The position numbers and the translations under genes were made by a program. Source: Hyphomicrobiales bacterium (GTDB taxonomy: Bacteria; Pseudomonadota; Alphaproteobacteria; Rhizobiales; Rhizobiaceae). Taken from it: a DNA stretch of 64,000 bases. A model generated the notes under the pieces. That model did not search any database. It was not told the DNA's origin and saw nothing but the letters and a program-made list of their open reading frames with translations. Shown here piece after piece: positions 42,694 through 50,950 of this stretch; position 1 is the first letter of the stretch; each line of letters starts with the position of its first letter. The stretch is from the NCBI GenBank assembly GCA_900467185.1, contig UBPA01000011.1:237615-301614 (forward strand), read 5' to 3'.

Positions 42694-42836
42694 GCCTCTC
42701 TGCCCTGCCGGGATCTCCCCCACAAGGGGGGAGAAGATTCGGAGCAACGCCCCGCTGCCTAGCTGATGGAAATGGGGAGGTGGCCACACGTCCTCTCCCC
42801 CGTGTGGGGGAGATGACCGGCAGGCCAGAGAGGGTT
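42694..42836. repeat. palindromic intergenic repeat, copy 2
   Basis: About 143 bases, imperfect outer arms (CCTCTCTGCCCTGCCGG and CCGGCAGGCCAGAGAGG) with inner CTCCCCCACAAGGGGGGAG and CTCCCCCGTGTGGGGGAG hairpins. Same family as 35113-35273. Lies between convergent ends of the PLP-enzyme and ABC-ATPase genes and could end both transcripts. Confidence 0.85.
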
Positions 42837-42851
42837 CTTTCTTTACAACCT

Positions 42852-43979
42852 TCAAGCCGCCGTCATAGCCGCGGGAATCTCAAGATTCCGCCAGTCCACG
42901 GTCCGCTCCAGCGCCTCGCCATTGGCCTCGAACAGATGGCAATCGGCCGCCATGATGCCGGTGGAGACGGGTTGCTCCACGGCGAGCGGTGCCGAACCGG
43001 GCAGGAGCACGCAATAGGGCGTGCCGTCGGTGAGGCTGGAATAGCCGACCGTGTTGATGCCGAGCCGCTCGATGACCGAGGGGATGATCGGGATGTTGAG
43101 GTCGCCGGGGGTCAGCATCGTGTGCTCGGGGCGAATGCCGAGCGTCAGGGCCTGACCGACGAGGTCGGCGCGGCTTGCGACCGGAATCGTGACTTCCTGG
43201 CCCTGATATTCGACCGTGACGCCGGCGGGGCCGACGGCGGTGCAGGTGACCGGCACGAAATTCATCTTCGGATTGCCGATGAAGCCGGCGACGAAGAGGT
43301 TTTTCGGCTTGTGGTAGAGCTCCAGCGGCGCGCCGACCTGCGAGATATCGCCGGCATTCAGCACGACGATGCGGTCGGCCATGGTCATGGCTTCCACCTG
43401 GTCGTGCGTCACATAGATCATGGTCGCCTTGAGTTCGCGGTGAAGCTTGGCTAGCTCGATGCGCATATCGGCGCGCAGGGCCGCGTCGAGGTTCGACAGG
43501 GGCTCGTCGAACAGGAAGATCTTGGGCTCGCGCACGATGGCGCGCCCGATGGCGACACGCTGACGCTGGCCGCCCGACAGCATGCCCGGCTTCTGCTGCA
43601 GACGCTGTTCAAGGTGCAGGATGCGCGCCGCGTTCTCGACCTTGGCCTTGAGCTTGCTCTCCTCCATCTTTTCCACGCGCAGCGGAAAGGCGATGTTCTC
43701 GAACACCGTCATATGCGGATAGAGCGCGTAGGACTGGAAGACCATGGCGATGCCGCGCTTGACCGGCGGCAGGTCGTTGACGCGCACGCCGTCGATGATG
43801 ATATCGCCGCTCGAGGTGGAATCGAGCCCTGCGATCATGCGCAGCAGCGTGGACTTGCCGCAGCCGGACGGGCCGACGAAGACGACGAACTCGCCGTTGA
43901 CGACCTCGAGCTGCACGCCCTTGAGCACTTCGAAGTCGCCGTAGAACTTCTGCACCTTGTTGAGGAAGAGCTGTATCAC
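42852..43979 (-). CDS. UgpC/MalK-type ABC transporter ATP-binding protein
   Basis: 375 residues from a GTG at 43979, chosen because GGAGACCG lies upstream and the conserved IQLFLNKVQKFYGDFEVLKG follows; no ATG is near. Walker A GPSGCGKST (36-44), Q-loop MVFQSYALYPHMTVFENIAFPL, signature LSGGQRQRVAIGRAI, Walker B IFLFDEPLSNLD, switch VTHDQVEAMTMAD, then a C-terminal TOBE/OB region. Last gene of the leftward five-gene operon started by the Gfo/Idh gene. Confidence 0.94.
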   Translation of the reverse strand: MIQLFLNKVQKFYGDFEVLKGVQLEVVNGEFVVFVGPSGCGKSTLLRMIAGLDSTSSGDIIIDGVRVNDLPPVKRGIAMVFQSYALYPHMTVFENIAFPLRVEKMEESKLKAKVENAARILHLEQRLQQKPGMLSGGQRQRVAIGRAIVREPKIFLFDEPLSNLDAALRADMRIELAKLHRELKATMIYVTHDQVEAMTMADRIVVLNAGDISQVGAPLELYHKPKNLFVAGFIGNPKMNFVPVTCTAVGPAGVTVEYQGQEVTIPVASRADLVGQALTLGIRPEHTMLTPGDLNIPIIPSVIERLGINTVGYSSLTDGTPYCVLLPGSAPLAVEQPVSTGIMAADCHLFEANGEALERTVDWRNLEIPAAMTAA

Positions 43980-44072
43980 ATCGGTCTCCGGTCGCCGAAG
44001 CGGGCGGCGTTGGTCAGGAACAAACAAAGGGGGCGGGTCGGCACAGAGGGACCGGACCCGCGCCCGGGAAGG

Positions 44073-44105
44073 TGCGGTCGCGGCGGCAAGACCGCCGCGA
44101 CCGCA
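44073..44105 (-). promoter_or_regulatory. intercistronic hairpin between binding-protein and ATPase genes
   Basis: A 14-bp perfect GC stem (TGCGGTCGCGGCGG and complement) with the 5-base loop CAAGA and no U-run, 13 bases after the binding-protein stop. Likely protects the upstream message or partly terminates, giving more binding protein than ATPase. Confidence 0.65.
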
Positions 44106-44118
44106 GGCAGGGACTGGC

Positions 44119-45360
44119 TTATTTGTACTCTTCGATCGCGGCCGAAGCCTTCTTCAGAGCATCTGCCGGTTCGGCCTTGCCGGTCACGACCGACTGCACC
44201 ATTTCGATGATGGCGTTCTGGAAGCCCTTGTAATCCTTGAACAGGGGCTCCGGACCACCGAAGGCGATGCCGTCGATGAACGGCTTCCACGACGGATCGG
44301 CCTTGACGAATTCGTCAACCTTGGCCGAGGGGCGCAGCGGGGTGAGGCCAGCGCCGCCCTGCAGTTCGTATTCGCCCTGCGGGCCCGGCGACGTAATGAA
44401 CTTGGCGAACTCGATCGCCTTGTCCTCGACGCCCGTGCCCTTGAAGACGGCCAGGCTGTCGGTGATCAGCAGCGTGCCTTCACCCTTGGCCGAAGGGCCG
44501 AGCGGCAGCGGCGCGACGCCCCACTTCATATCGGTCTTCTTGAGAAGCGCCGCGGCACCGGAGGCGGACTGGATCATGCCGGCCTTGCCGTCGAGGAAGA
44601 TGGCGCGGATTTCGTTCTGCTCATAAGCGGTCGCGCCTTCGACCGAATAGGGCGTGATGTCCTTGACGGCCTGCAGGGCGGCCAGAACTTCCGGGCTGTC
44701 CATGACGATCTTGTCGCCATCGATGACCTTGCCGTTATTGGTGTAAACCCAGTGCATGAACTGGTGCATGGTGTTGTCGAAGGTCTTGGCCGGAAGGCCG
44801 TAACCGGCGATCCCGGTCTTTTCCTTGATCTGCTTGGCGAAGGCGATTTCTTCGGCCCAGGTCTTTGGCGGGGTTTCCGGGTCGAGGCCGGCCTTTTCGA
44901 AGAGCGCCTTGTTCCAGTAGAGCGCCTTGGTCGAGAAGGCGACCGGCACGCCCCACTGGTTGTCGTCGAAGGTGACCGTGTCGACGATGTTGGGGTAGTA
45001 GCTCTTCTTTTCCTCATCCGTCATCGGCACGGGAACGATCAGGTCGTTCTCGGCGAATTCCTTCAGCGTGCGCGAACCGACATAGGCCATGCCGACCGGG
45101 TTACCGGCAGCCGCCAGCGTCGTTGCCTTGTCCTGGCACTGCTCCCAGCCGACCAGTTCGGGCTTGACGGTCCAGCCGGCGTTCTTGCCTTCCCATTCCT
45201 TGATGTACTTCTCGTGGATCGGGTCGATCTTGTCGCCGCAATAGATCCAGCTGATTTCCTGGTCGGCAGCCTGTGCCGTCACAGCGGTGCCGAGCAGGCC
45301 GAGCGCGGTCGAGCCGAGCAGCGACAGGGCCAGCAGCCCGGTTTTGACGTGAAATGTCAT
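44119..45360 (-). CDS. carbohydrate ABC transporter substrate-binding protein
   Basis: 413 residues. Sec signal cut near TAQA-AD; the mature protein is an SBP_bac_1 (MalE/UgpB-type) fold: QEISWIYCGDKIDPIHEKYIKEWEGKN, ALYWNKALFEKAGLDPETPPKTWAE, YGLPAKTFDNTMHQFMHWVYTNNG, AIFLDGKAGMIQSASGAAALL. Captures a mono- or oligosaccharide-type ligand in the periplasm. It follows the two permease genes (37-base gap). The ligand is probably the amino-sugar-containing compound processed by the rest of the island; this is inference. Confidence 0.92.
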   Translation of the reverse strand: MTFHVKTGLLALSLLGSTALGLLGTAVTAQAADQEISWIYCGDKIDPIHEKYIKEWEGKNAGWTVKPELVGWEQCQDKATTLAAAGNPVGMAYVGSRTLKEFAENDLIVPVPMTDEEKKSYYPNIVDTVTFDDNQWGVPVAFSTKALYWNKALFEKAGLDPETPPKTWAEEIAFAKQIKEKTGIAGYGLPAKTFDNTMHQFMHWVYTNNGKVIDGDKIVMDSPEVLAALQAVKDITPYSVEGATAYEQNEIRAIFLDGKAGMIQSASGAAALLKKTDMKWGVAPLPLGPSAKGEGTLLITDSLAVFKGTGVEDKAIEFAKFITSPGPQGEYELQGGAGLTPLRPSAKVDEFVKADPSWKPFIDGIAFGGPEPLFKDYKGFQNAIIEMVQSVVTGKAEPADALKKASAAIEEYK

Positions 45361-45396
45361 GTTTTTATGCTCCCGTTTGGTCTCTGGTGGTTGGTC

Positions 45397-46257
45397 TTAT
45401 TGTTTCACCGCGCCGGCGGTCAGGCCGCTGACGAGATAGCGTTGCAGGAAGAAGATGATGATCATGGCCGGGGCGATGCCGACGAAGCTCGCCGCCATGA
45501 GCTCGTTCCAGACGACTTCCTGACGTCCGAAATAGGCAAACAGTCCCACCGGGAGCGGCGCATATTCGGACTTCGAATTGAAGGTGAGCGCGTAGATGAA
45601 CTGCTGCGCGTAGGAGCCGATGAAGGTGGTGATGGCCACCACGACGATGCCGGGCATGGCGATCGGCAGGATGACGCGGCGCAGCGTGTAGAAATGGCTG
45701 GCGCCATCCACGAAAGCGGCTTCATCCAGCTCCTTGGGGATGCGCATCATATAGGTGCGCAGAAGCCAGATGGCCGTGGGGATGAGGAAGGCGACGCCGG
45801 GCACGATCATGGCGAAGTATGTGTTGAGAACGCCGAGCGAGCGCATCAGGCGGAAAAGCGGAATGAGCAGAACGGCGCCGGAGAACATATTGACGGCGAG
45901 GAACGCGCCGAGGAGCTGGCCGGAGCCCTTGAACTCGAAACGGGCAAAGGCATAGGCCGCGGGCACCACGAGGATCAACACGACAATGGTGACGACACTG
46001 GAGATGAACAGCGAGTTGAAGATGTAGCGCGCAAAGCCGGGAACGCTGACCCACATGGTACGGTAGGCCTCGAACGAGCCGTTTTCCGGAATGAAGCGAT
46101 AGGGTGAGGAGAACAGCTGGCTCAGCGGTTTCAGCGACACCAGAAAGCCTTCGACGAAGGGCGCGAGCAGGAAGGTCAGGAAGACCAGGATGCCTGCATA
46201 GATCCCGACGATCTCGTACCAGGTATAGCGGTTGATCAGGATGGACGGCTCTTTCAT
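45397..46257 (-). CDS. MalG-type carbohydrate ABC transporter permease
   Basis: 286 residues, six membrane helices. FLLAPFVEGFLVSLKPLSQLFSSPYRFIPENGSFEAYRTMW in the first periplasmic loop and the EAA motif ELDEAAFVDGASHFYTLRRVILPIAMPG are MalG-type. The ATG at 46257 overlaps the stop of the MalF-type gene by four bases, so translation is coupled. Forms the channel with that subunit. Confidence 0.94.
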   Translation of the reverse strand: MKEPSILINRYTWYEIVGIYAGILVFLTFLLAPFVEGFLVSLKPLSQLFSSPYRFIPENGSFEAYRTMWVSVPGFARYIFNSLFISSVVTIVVLILVVPAAYAFARFEFKGSGQLLGAFLAVNMFSGAVLLIPLFRLMRSLGVLNTYFAMIVPGVAFLIPTAIWLLRTYMMRIPKELDEAAFVDGASHFYTLRRVILPIAMPGIVVVAITTFIGSYAQQFIYALTFNSKSEYAPLPVGLFAYFGRQEVVWNELMAASFVGIAPAMIIIFFLQRYLVSGLTAGAVKQ

Positions 46258-47138
46258 CGCTTGTCTCCGGCGGAAAGGCGGCTGGTCATGCGGAAGTAAA
46301 AGACGCAGAAGATCGACAGGAAGATGCAGATGAGAACCGCTCGCGCCGCGCCCTCCCCGTATTTGTTGGAGCCGATCGCCGTGCGGTAGGTGTCGATGAT
46401 CATCGTCGTCGTCTCGCCAGTCGGCCCGCCGCGCGTCAGGATCCAGATGATGTCGAAGGAATTGAAGGTCGAGATGAGCGAGATCATCGACATCGTGATC
46501 ATCGACGGCACGAGCAGCGGCAGGGTGATGCGGCGGAAGCGGTAGAACCGGCCGGCACCGTCGGTCCAGGCGGCCTCGTAGAGATCCTGCGGGATCGATT
46601 GCATGGCCGCCAGCATATAAAGCGTAACCATGGGAACGCCGATCCACACATCCGTGATGACCGTCGCCCAGAAGGCGGTGGAACCCTGCGCGAGAAAGGC
46701 GATCGGGCTGTCGGACAGGCCGAAGCGCTGGAGCAGGCCGGAAATCATGCCGAACTGGCCGTTATACATCCAGCCCCACATGAAGATACCGATAGCCATG
46801 GGCACGATCCAGGGCGGCATTGTCAGAACGCGGAAGAGCGCCCGGCCGGGCACGGCCGCGTTCAGCATGGACGCGCCGAACGTGCCGATGATCATCTTCA
46901 ACGACACCGAGAAGAACGTCCAGATGAAGGTGCGGATGATGACTTCGGCGAAGGTGGCGTTGAAGATCTTACTGTAGTTGGCCCAGCCCACCCAGTTCGT
47001 CGTCTTCTTCAGGGATGCATCCGTGAAGGAGAGAATGAACGTATCCACCAGCGGATAGGCGACGATGACGGTGACGTAGAGAATGGCCGGCGCCATCAGG
47101 AGCCAGGCGAAGAGAACGGTGCTTCGTTTGGCGTCCAT
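46254..47138 (-). CDS. MalF-type carbohydrate ABC transporter permease
   Basis: 294 residues, six membrane helices. WLLMAPAILYVTVIVAYPLVDTFILSFTDASL at the N-terminus and the EAA loop LYEAAWTDGAGRFYRFRRITLPLLVPS are typical of MalF/UgpA permeases. The start at 47138 lies 11 bases behind the Gfo/Idh stop. Partner of the MalG-type subunit. Confidence 0.94.
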   Translation of the reverse strand: MDAKRSTVLFAWLLMAPAILYVTVIVAYPLVDTFILSFTDASLKKTTNWVGWANYSKIFNATFAEVIIRTFIWTFFSVSLKMIIGTFGASMLNAAVPGRALFRVLTMPPWIVPMAIGIFMWGWMYNGQFGMISGLLQRFGLSDSPIAFLAQGSTAFWATVITDVWIGVPMVTLYMLAAMQSIPQDLYEAAWTDGAGRFYRFRRITLPLLVPSMITMSMISLISTFNSFDIIWILTRGGPTGETTTMIIDTYRTAIGSNKYGEGAARAVLICIFLSIFCVFYFRMTSRLSAGDKR

Positions 47139-47149
47139 GACCTATCCTC

Positions 47150-48340
47150 TCAAGCAGACTTGGTCTGCGGTGCGGATGACGCGGCGGCTGTGCCATGCAG
47201 GCAGGCATCGTATTCGGCCCAGACGGGCGCGAGATCGACAACCTTGCGGGCAAACCGGGCCTCATCCATCGCGAGCGCCAGAATGCCCGCCTCGATGGCG
47301 TTGAGCGCCGAAACCGGCAGCGTCTGGCCTTCCGTGATGAACTTGAACACGTCTTCGGCCATCTGCTCGTCGGCACCGTAGTGATGCGACATTTCGGACG
47401 GTGCCTGATAGGTCTTGGCGACAACCTTCTCGTTGTTGCGCGCACTGTGCACATCGAGATAGCCACGCACGAAATCGCCTTCCGCCATGCCCTTCGAGCC
47501 GATGACGCAGAAGCGGCGGAACTGGTCCGGCACGTTCAGATTGGTGTGGAACGTCATGGCGGCACCGTTCTCGTATTCCACGATCGCGGTCTGGTAGTCG
47601 ATCAGGTCGCCATCGCTGTCGAACACCTTGTCGGAGCCTTCCCAACCGCTCGGCTTGCGGTGATAGACTTCCATGTCGTTGGCGCCTTCGTTGCGCGGGT
47701 CGTTGGCGGGAATGAAGCTCTTGCGGCCGCCGAAGGAGGAGACGTAGCGCGGACGCGCGCCGACCACGCCATTATAGAGGTCGAGGTCGTGGCAGCACTT
47801 TTCCAGCATGAAGCCACCGGCATAACGGCCATAGCGGCGCCAGTCGCGCATGAAGAAAGCGCCGTGATAGGGCTCGATATGCTCGGACGCCTCAATCGAC
47901 ACGATCTCGCCGAGCCGGCCTTCGGCCTGCGCCTGACGCAGATCGCGATAGAGCGGCGAATAGCGCAGCACGAGGCCGACCAGCAGCCGGTCATGGCCGT
48001 GGCGATGGAGAAGACGCGCGAGTTCGAGACTTTCCTCGATGGTGACGACGATCGGCTTTTCGGTGAACACCGTCAGCCCGGCTTCGAGCCCGATGCGGAT
48101 ATGCTCGAGATGCAGATGGTTGGGAGACCCGACCATCAGGAGGTCGAATGTTTCCGCGGCGATCATCTCCTGCGGCGTCGCATAGGCCTTGCCGGCGGAA
48201 ATGCCGGCCTCTTCGAGACCCGGCAGACCGGCCGGAACCGGATCGACGTGACCGACGATCTCGAAGGTCGGATCCATGTCTCTGAAAATACGGCCCAGAT
48301 ATCCCAGCCGAAACCCAAGCCCGATCATGGCGACCTTCAT
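47150..48340 (-). CDS. Gfo/Idh/MocA-family NAD(P)-dependent sugar oxidoreductase
   Basis: 396 residues. Rossmann N-terminus KVAMIGLGFRLGYLGRIFRDMD, the catalytic-lysine motif VFTEKPIVV and the C-terminal active-site segment GGFMLEKCCHDLDLYNGVVGARP. Family members oxidise or rearrange cyclic sugars, inositols and N-acetylhexosamine derivatives (some act as glycosidases through a redox mechanism). First gene of the leftward transporter operon; two YGAAAATRAWTT sites lie 26-109 bases upstream, so it is probably under the RpiR regulator. It may act right after uptake. Confidence 0.92.
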   Translation of the reverse strand: MKVAMIGLGFRLGYLGRIFRDMDPTFEIVGHVDPVPAGLPGLEEAGISAGKAYATPQEMIAAETFDLLMVGSPNHLHLEHIRIGLEAGLTVFTEKPIVVTIEESLELARLLHRHGHDRLLVGLVLRYSPLYRDLRQAQAEGRLGEIVSIEASEHIEPYHGAFFMRDWRRYGRYAGGFMLEKCCHDLDLYNGVVGARPRYVSSFGGRKSFIPANDPRNEGANDMEVYHRKPSGWEGSDKVFDSDGDLIDYQTAIVEYENGAAMTFHTNLNVPDQFRRFCVIGSKGMAEGDFVRGYLDVHSARNNEKVVAKTYQAPSEMSHHYGADEQMAEDVFKFITEGQTLPVSALNAIEAGILALAMDEARFARKVVDLAPVWAEYDACLHGTAAASSAPQTKSA

Positions 48341-48365
48341 CTCGGCCTGCTCCCCGTTTTTTCGT

Positions 48366-48377
48366 AATTTATTTTCG
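48366..48377 (-). promoter_or_regulatory. candidate RpiR operator, proximal, Gfo/Idh operon
   Basis: Minus-strand CGAAAATAAATT, 26 bases before the dehydrogenase start. Matches the consensus of the two sites at 39.35-39.43 kb. Confidence 0.5.
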
Positions 48378-48434
48378 CAGCCTGTGTCAGATCAGCGAAC
48401 TCGTCAACATAAAATCCGTCTTCGTGAACAATCG

Positions 48435-48449
48435 TGAAATTCATTTTCA
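48435..48449 (-). promoter_or_regulatory. candidate RpiR operator, distal, Gfo/Idh operon
   Basis: Minus-strand TGAAAATGAATTTCA, the most symmetrical copy (TGAAA-N5-TTTCA), about 95 bases before the dehydrogenase start. Confidence 0.55.
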
Positions 48450-48907
48450 TGAACGACCGAAACACGCTGCGACGCGGGAGCCCAGACCAGCTATCGCAAA
48501 ACCCTGCAGCCCCATCGAGCGACCCTTTCCTAAGATCGTTCGGCGGCATCGGCAGGCCCGCATCCCACTGGATTTCGCTCCTGACATGGACAATACCAAA
48601 AACAGGCCAATCGTCCAGTCCTTCCGCAAGTGATTTTTAACGATTGCAATAAGCAATTGAAATTAAACATTTTATAAATAGCTGCAACTTGTGGAGGAAT
48701 TGCCGTGCTATTTGTGAATTGGTTTTTTTTGGTATTGCCGGTGTGGAAACTGCGGATGAACGGCTGCCGGCTGTGCGTGGGGCAAAGCAGCAACGGACGG
48801 CTAAAGGAGAGAGGCCAGCCTGCCCCCGCCATGCGGCCTCGGTACGCAGGGTGCATGTTCGACCACAAGGCACTTTCGCAGGCCTTCAATTAGGAGTAAG
48901 TTGGATT

Positions 48908-48929
48908 CCGTTAACGTATACGTCAACGG
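48908..48929 (+). promoter_or_regulatory. 22-base dyad in the lipase leader
   Basis: CCGTTAACGTATACGTCAACGG is an inverted repeat with a single mismatched pair, centred on GTATAC, ending 9 bases before the lipase ATG and overlapping the ribosome-site region. It could be an operator or a translational hairpin. Confidence 0.55.
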
Positions 48930-48938
48930 GAGGAGCCG

Positions 48939-50735
48939 ATGGCAATATTCGACTACAAGGGAAGAGATGCGAGCGCAGAGGTGTCGGAGGCCTTCAACCT
49001 TGCGCGTTATGGACAATTGCGCGCGTTCGGAGCCTTGGGAGAGCTCGGAACGACGCTGACGGGAACGAGCGGCAACTTCGCGCCGCCGGCGGGCTGGCAT
49101 GACCTGACGGCCGCGGATGTGGAGCTTCCCGCGGATGACGTCGACAGTTTCGGCTTCTTTCACGGATCCACCTCGCTCAGCGCGCAGGTGAAGATCCTCG
49201 CCTATACCGGCACCAGCGGAAACATCGAGCGGCTCAGCATTTCCTTTGCCGGCACCAGCGATATCGGCGACCTGCCGGATTATCTGGCGCTCGCCAAGGG
49301 ACAGTATCTCGATCAGTTCGTCTACGTCCTCGAAGCCGCCGCGCGCTTTGCCGCGGCCCATGGCCTGACCGGCGAGGACGTCGTCGTCACCGGCTACAGC
49401 CTCGGCGGCGGCGCGACCAACATCATGGCGGAACGCTCATCCGCCGTGGCCGACGGCTTCTACGACACCGCGAACTATTTCGGTTTCGATTCGCCGAACA
49501 TCTACGACAACAGCGACAAGATCATGAACTTCGGCGGCGAGAACGACCTCGTCTACCGCTCGCTGGGCACATCGACCGACAGCATCATCGAGGGCTTCAC
49601 AGAAGCGCTCGTCCACAAGGACCGGGAGTTCGGCAGTTCGAACGACAACACCGTCCTCTTCAACGACTTCTACGCCAATCCGCTCTCGCCGTTCGGACCG
49701 ACGAGCGTCTTCAACGTCGTCGGCGGCTGGAATTCGCATATCACCAACCTCTTCGCGGATGCCTTCGCGACGATGGCCCGGTCGAGCTTCGCCTCCATCA
49801 TGGAAAAGGACAGCGCGATCGTCGTCTCGCAACTGAGCGATCTCCTGCGGCCCGTGACATGGGTGGAGGATGTGGCGCGCGATACCTCCAGTCATTTCGG
49901 GGCACCGGCCTTCATCCTAGGCTCCGATCAGGCCGACCTGCTGCGTGACGGCAAGGCCAGCGATTTCCTCGAGGGCTTTGCCGGAAACGACCGCTTCAGC
50001 CTGTCCACCGGCAACGACACCGTGGCCGGCGGCGACGGCACCGATACCGTGCAGCTGGCCGGGGCGATCGGCAATTACGAGGCCATCCGCCTGTCGGACG
50101 GCACGCTCGTAATGCGGGGGGTGTCGGGACAATACGGACTGAAGGAAATGACCTCGGTCGAGCGGATCGAGTTCGGCTCGCTCGTCCCGACGACCTACAC
50201 CGTCACCAACACCAAGCTCGATACGCTCCTGTTCGCCGACAAGACCTATGCCGCCCATGTCGAAGGCACGGCCGGTAACGACAACCTGGTTGGCAAGACG
50301 GGCGTGGATCGCATCTTCGGTCTGGCCGGCAACGACGTCATTCGCGGCGGCGCCGGCAACGACCTGCTGCATGGCGGCATCGGCAACGACCAGCTCTTCG
50401 GCGATGCCGGGGATGACGACCTTTACGGCGGCATCGGCAATGACGTGCTGTCCGGCGGCGCGGGCAACGATCGCCTGTCCGGCGGGGTCGGCAGCGATAT
50501 CTTTGACTTCTCGAAGATCGCCTCCGGCCGCGACGTCATCACCGACTTCAACAAGGGTGTGGAAGGGCACGACACGCTTCTCTTCAGCGCCTCGCTCTTC
50601 AAGACGGCGGATGCGGCACTCTCGCATTTCGTCCAGTCCGGTGCGGATGCGGTCCTCTCATGGCTCGGCGGCAGCGTCGTGCTGGCGGATACGAAGGTCG
50701 CCGATCTTCACCACGGCGATATCCTGATCGTGTGA
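48939..50735 (+). CDS. secreted family I.3 lipase with RTX calcium-binding repeats
   Basis: 598 residues. Lipase domain 1-310: nucleophile S154 in TGYSLGGGA, acid D203 in GGENDLVYRS (the END-VxR motif of I.3 lipases) and His H267 in GGWNSHITN. Spacing between the three fits Pseudomonas I.3 lipases. RTX part: degenerate repeats 328-370 and six to eight nonapeptide repeats at 443-522 (GGAGNDLLHGGIGNDQLFG). No N-terminal signal; the C-terminus DILIV is the hydrophobic end recognised by type I secretion. GGGAGGAGCC precedes the ATG. No type I secretion genes are nearby, so export must rely on a system elsewhere. Confidence 0.92.
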   Translation: MAIFDYKGRDASAEVSEAFNLARYGQLRAFGALGELGTTLTGTSGNFAPPAGWHDLTAADVELPADDVDSFGFFHGSTSLSAQVKILAYTGTSGNIERLSISFAGTSDIGDLPDYLALAKGQYLDQFVYVLEAAARFAAAHGLTGEDVVVTGYSLGGGATNIMAERSSAVADGFYDTANYFGFDSPNIYDNSDKIMNFGGENDLVYRSLGTSTDSIIEGFTEALVHKDREFGSSNDNTVLFNDFYANPLSPFGPTSVFNVVGGWNSHITNLFADAFATMARSSFASIMEKDSAIVVSQLSDLLRPVTWVEDVARDTSSHFGAPAFILGSDQADLLRDGKASDFLEGFAGNDRFSLSTGNDTVAGGDGTDTVQLAGAIGNYEAIRLSDGTLVMRGVSGQYGLKEMTSVERIEFGSLVPTTYTVTNTKLDTLLFADKTYAAHVEGTAGNDNLVGKTGVDRIFGLAGNDVIRGGAGNDLLHGGIGNDQLFGDAGDDDLYGGIGNDVLSGGAGNDRLSGGVGSDIFDFSKIASGRDVITDFNKGVEGHDTLLFSASLFKTADAALSHFVQSGADAVLSWLGGSVVLADTKVADLHHGDILIV

Positions 50736-50782
50736 TCGACGCGATGACCGGAGCGTCATCGACGTCCCGGCTTGAGAAAAAC

Positions 50783-50828
50783 AGGCGGCGGATCGTGTGC
50801 TCTTGAGGAGCGGCACAATCCGCCGCCT
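50783..50828. terminator. terminator between lipase and histidine kinase genes
   Basis: Perfect 11-bp stem AGGCGGCGGAT / ATCCGCCGCCT with an inner GTGC/GCAC pairing. Read leftward it is followed by TGTTTTTC, a good U-run for the kinase transcript; rightward by TTCATC only. Confidence 0.8.
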
Positions 50829-50950
50829 TCATCGTCCTTGCGGCATGACAGGCTCATGCCATCCGTGCGTCGTTTCCGCTGGCGGCTTCTGCCGGGCAAG
50901 ACCGTGCACCGTGCGCTCCCCCATCGCGATATGCGGAAACCGCGGGCGGA

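Larger units (their letters stand above)
48341..48938. promoter_or_regulatory. 598-base divergent control region between dehydrogenase and lipase
   Basis: Holds the two RpiR-type sites on the left, an AT-rich block around 48640-48690 that is the best place for the lipase promoter, and a 22-base dyad just before the lipase ribosome site. No protein-coding frame in it is convincing. The composition is clearly more AT-rich than the surrounding genes. Confidence 0.6.

Noticed and set aside
43957..46107. 716-codon plus-strand frame
   Set aside because: Antisense to the carbohydrate transporter genes; no recognisable domain.
48855..48893. 12-codon frame before the lipase that could be a leader peptide
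   Set aside because: Has a passable ribosome site but no attenuator follows and such short frames are expected by chance.
48705..48893. 62-codon frame in the lipase upstream region
   Set aside because: No ribosome site, mixed composition, and it overlaps the likely promoter block.
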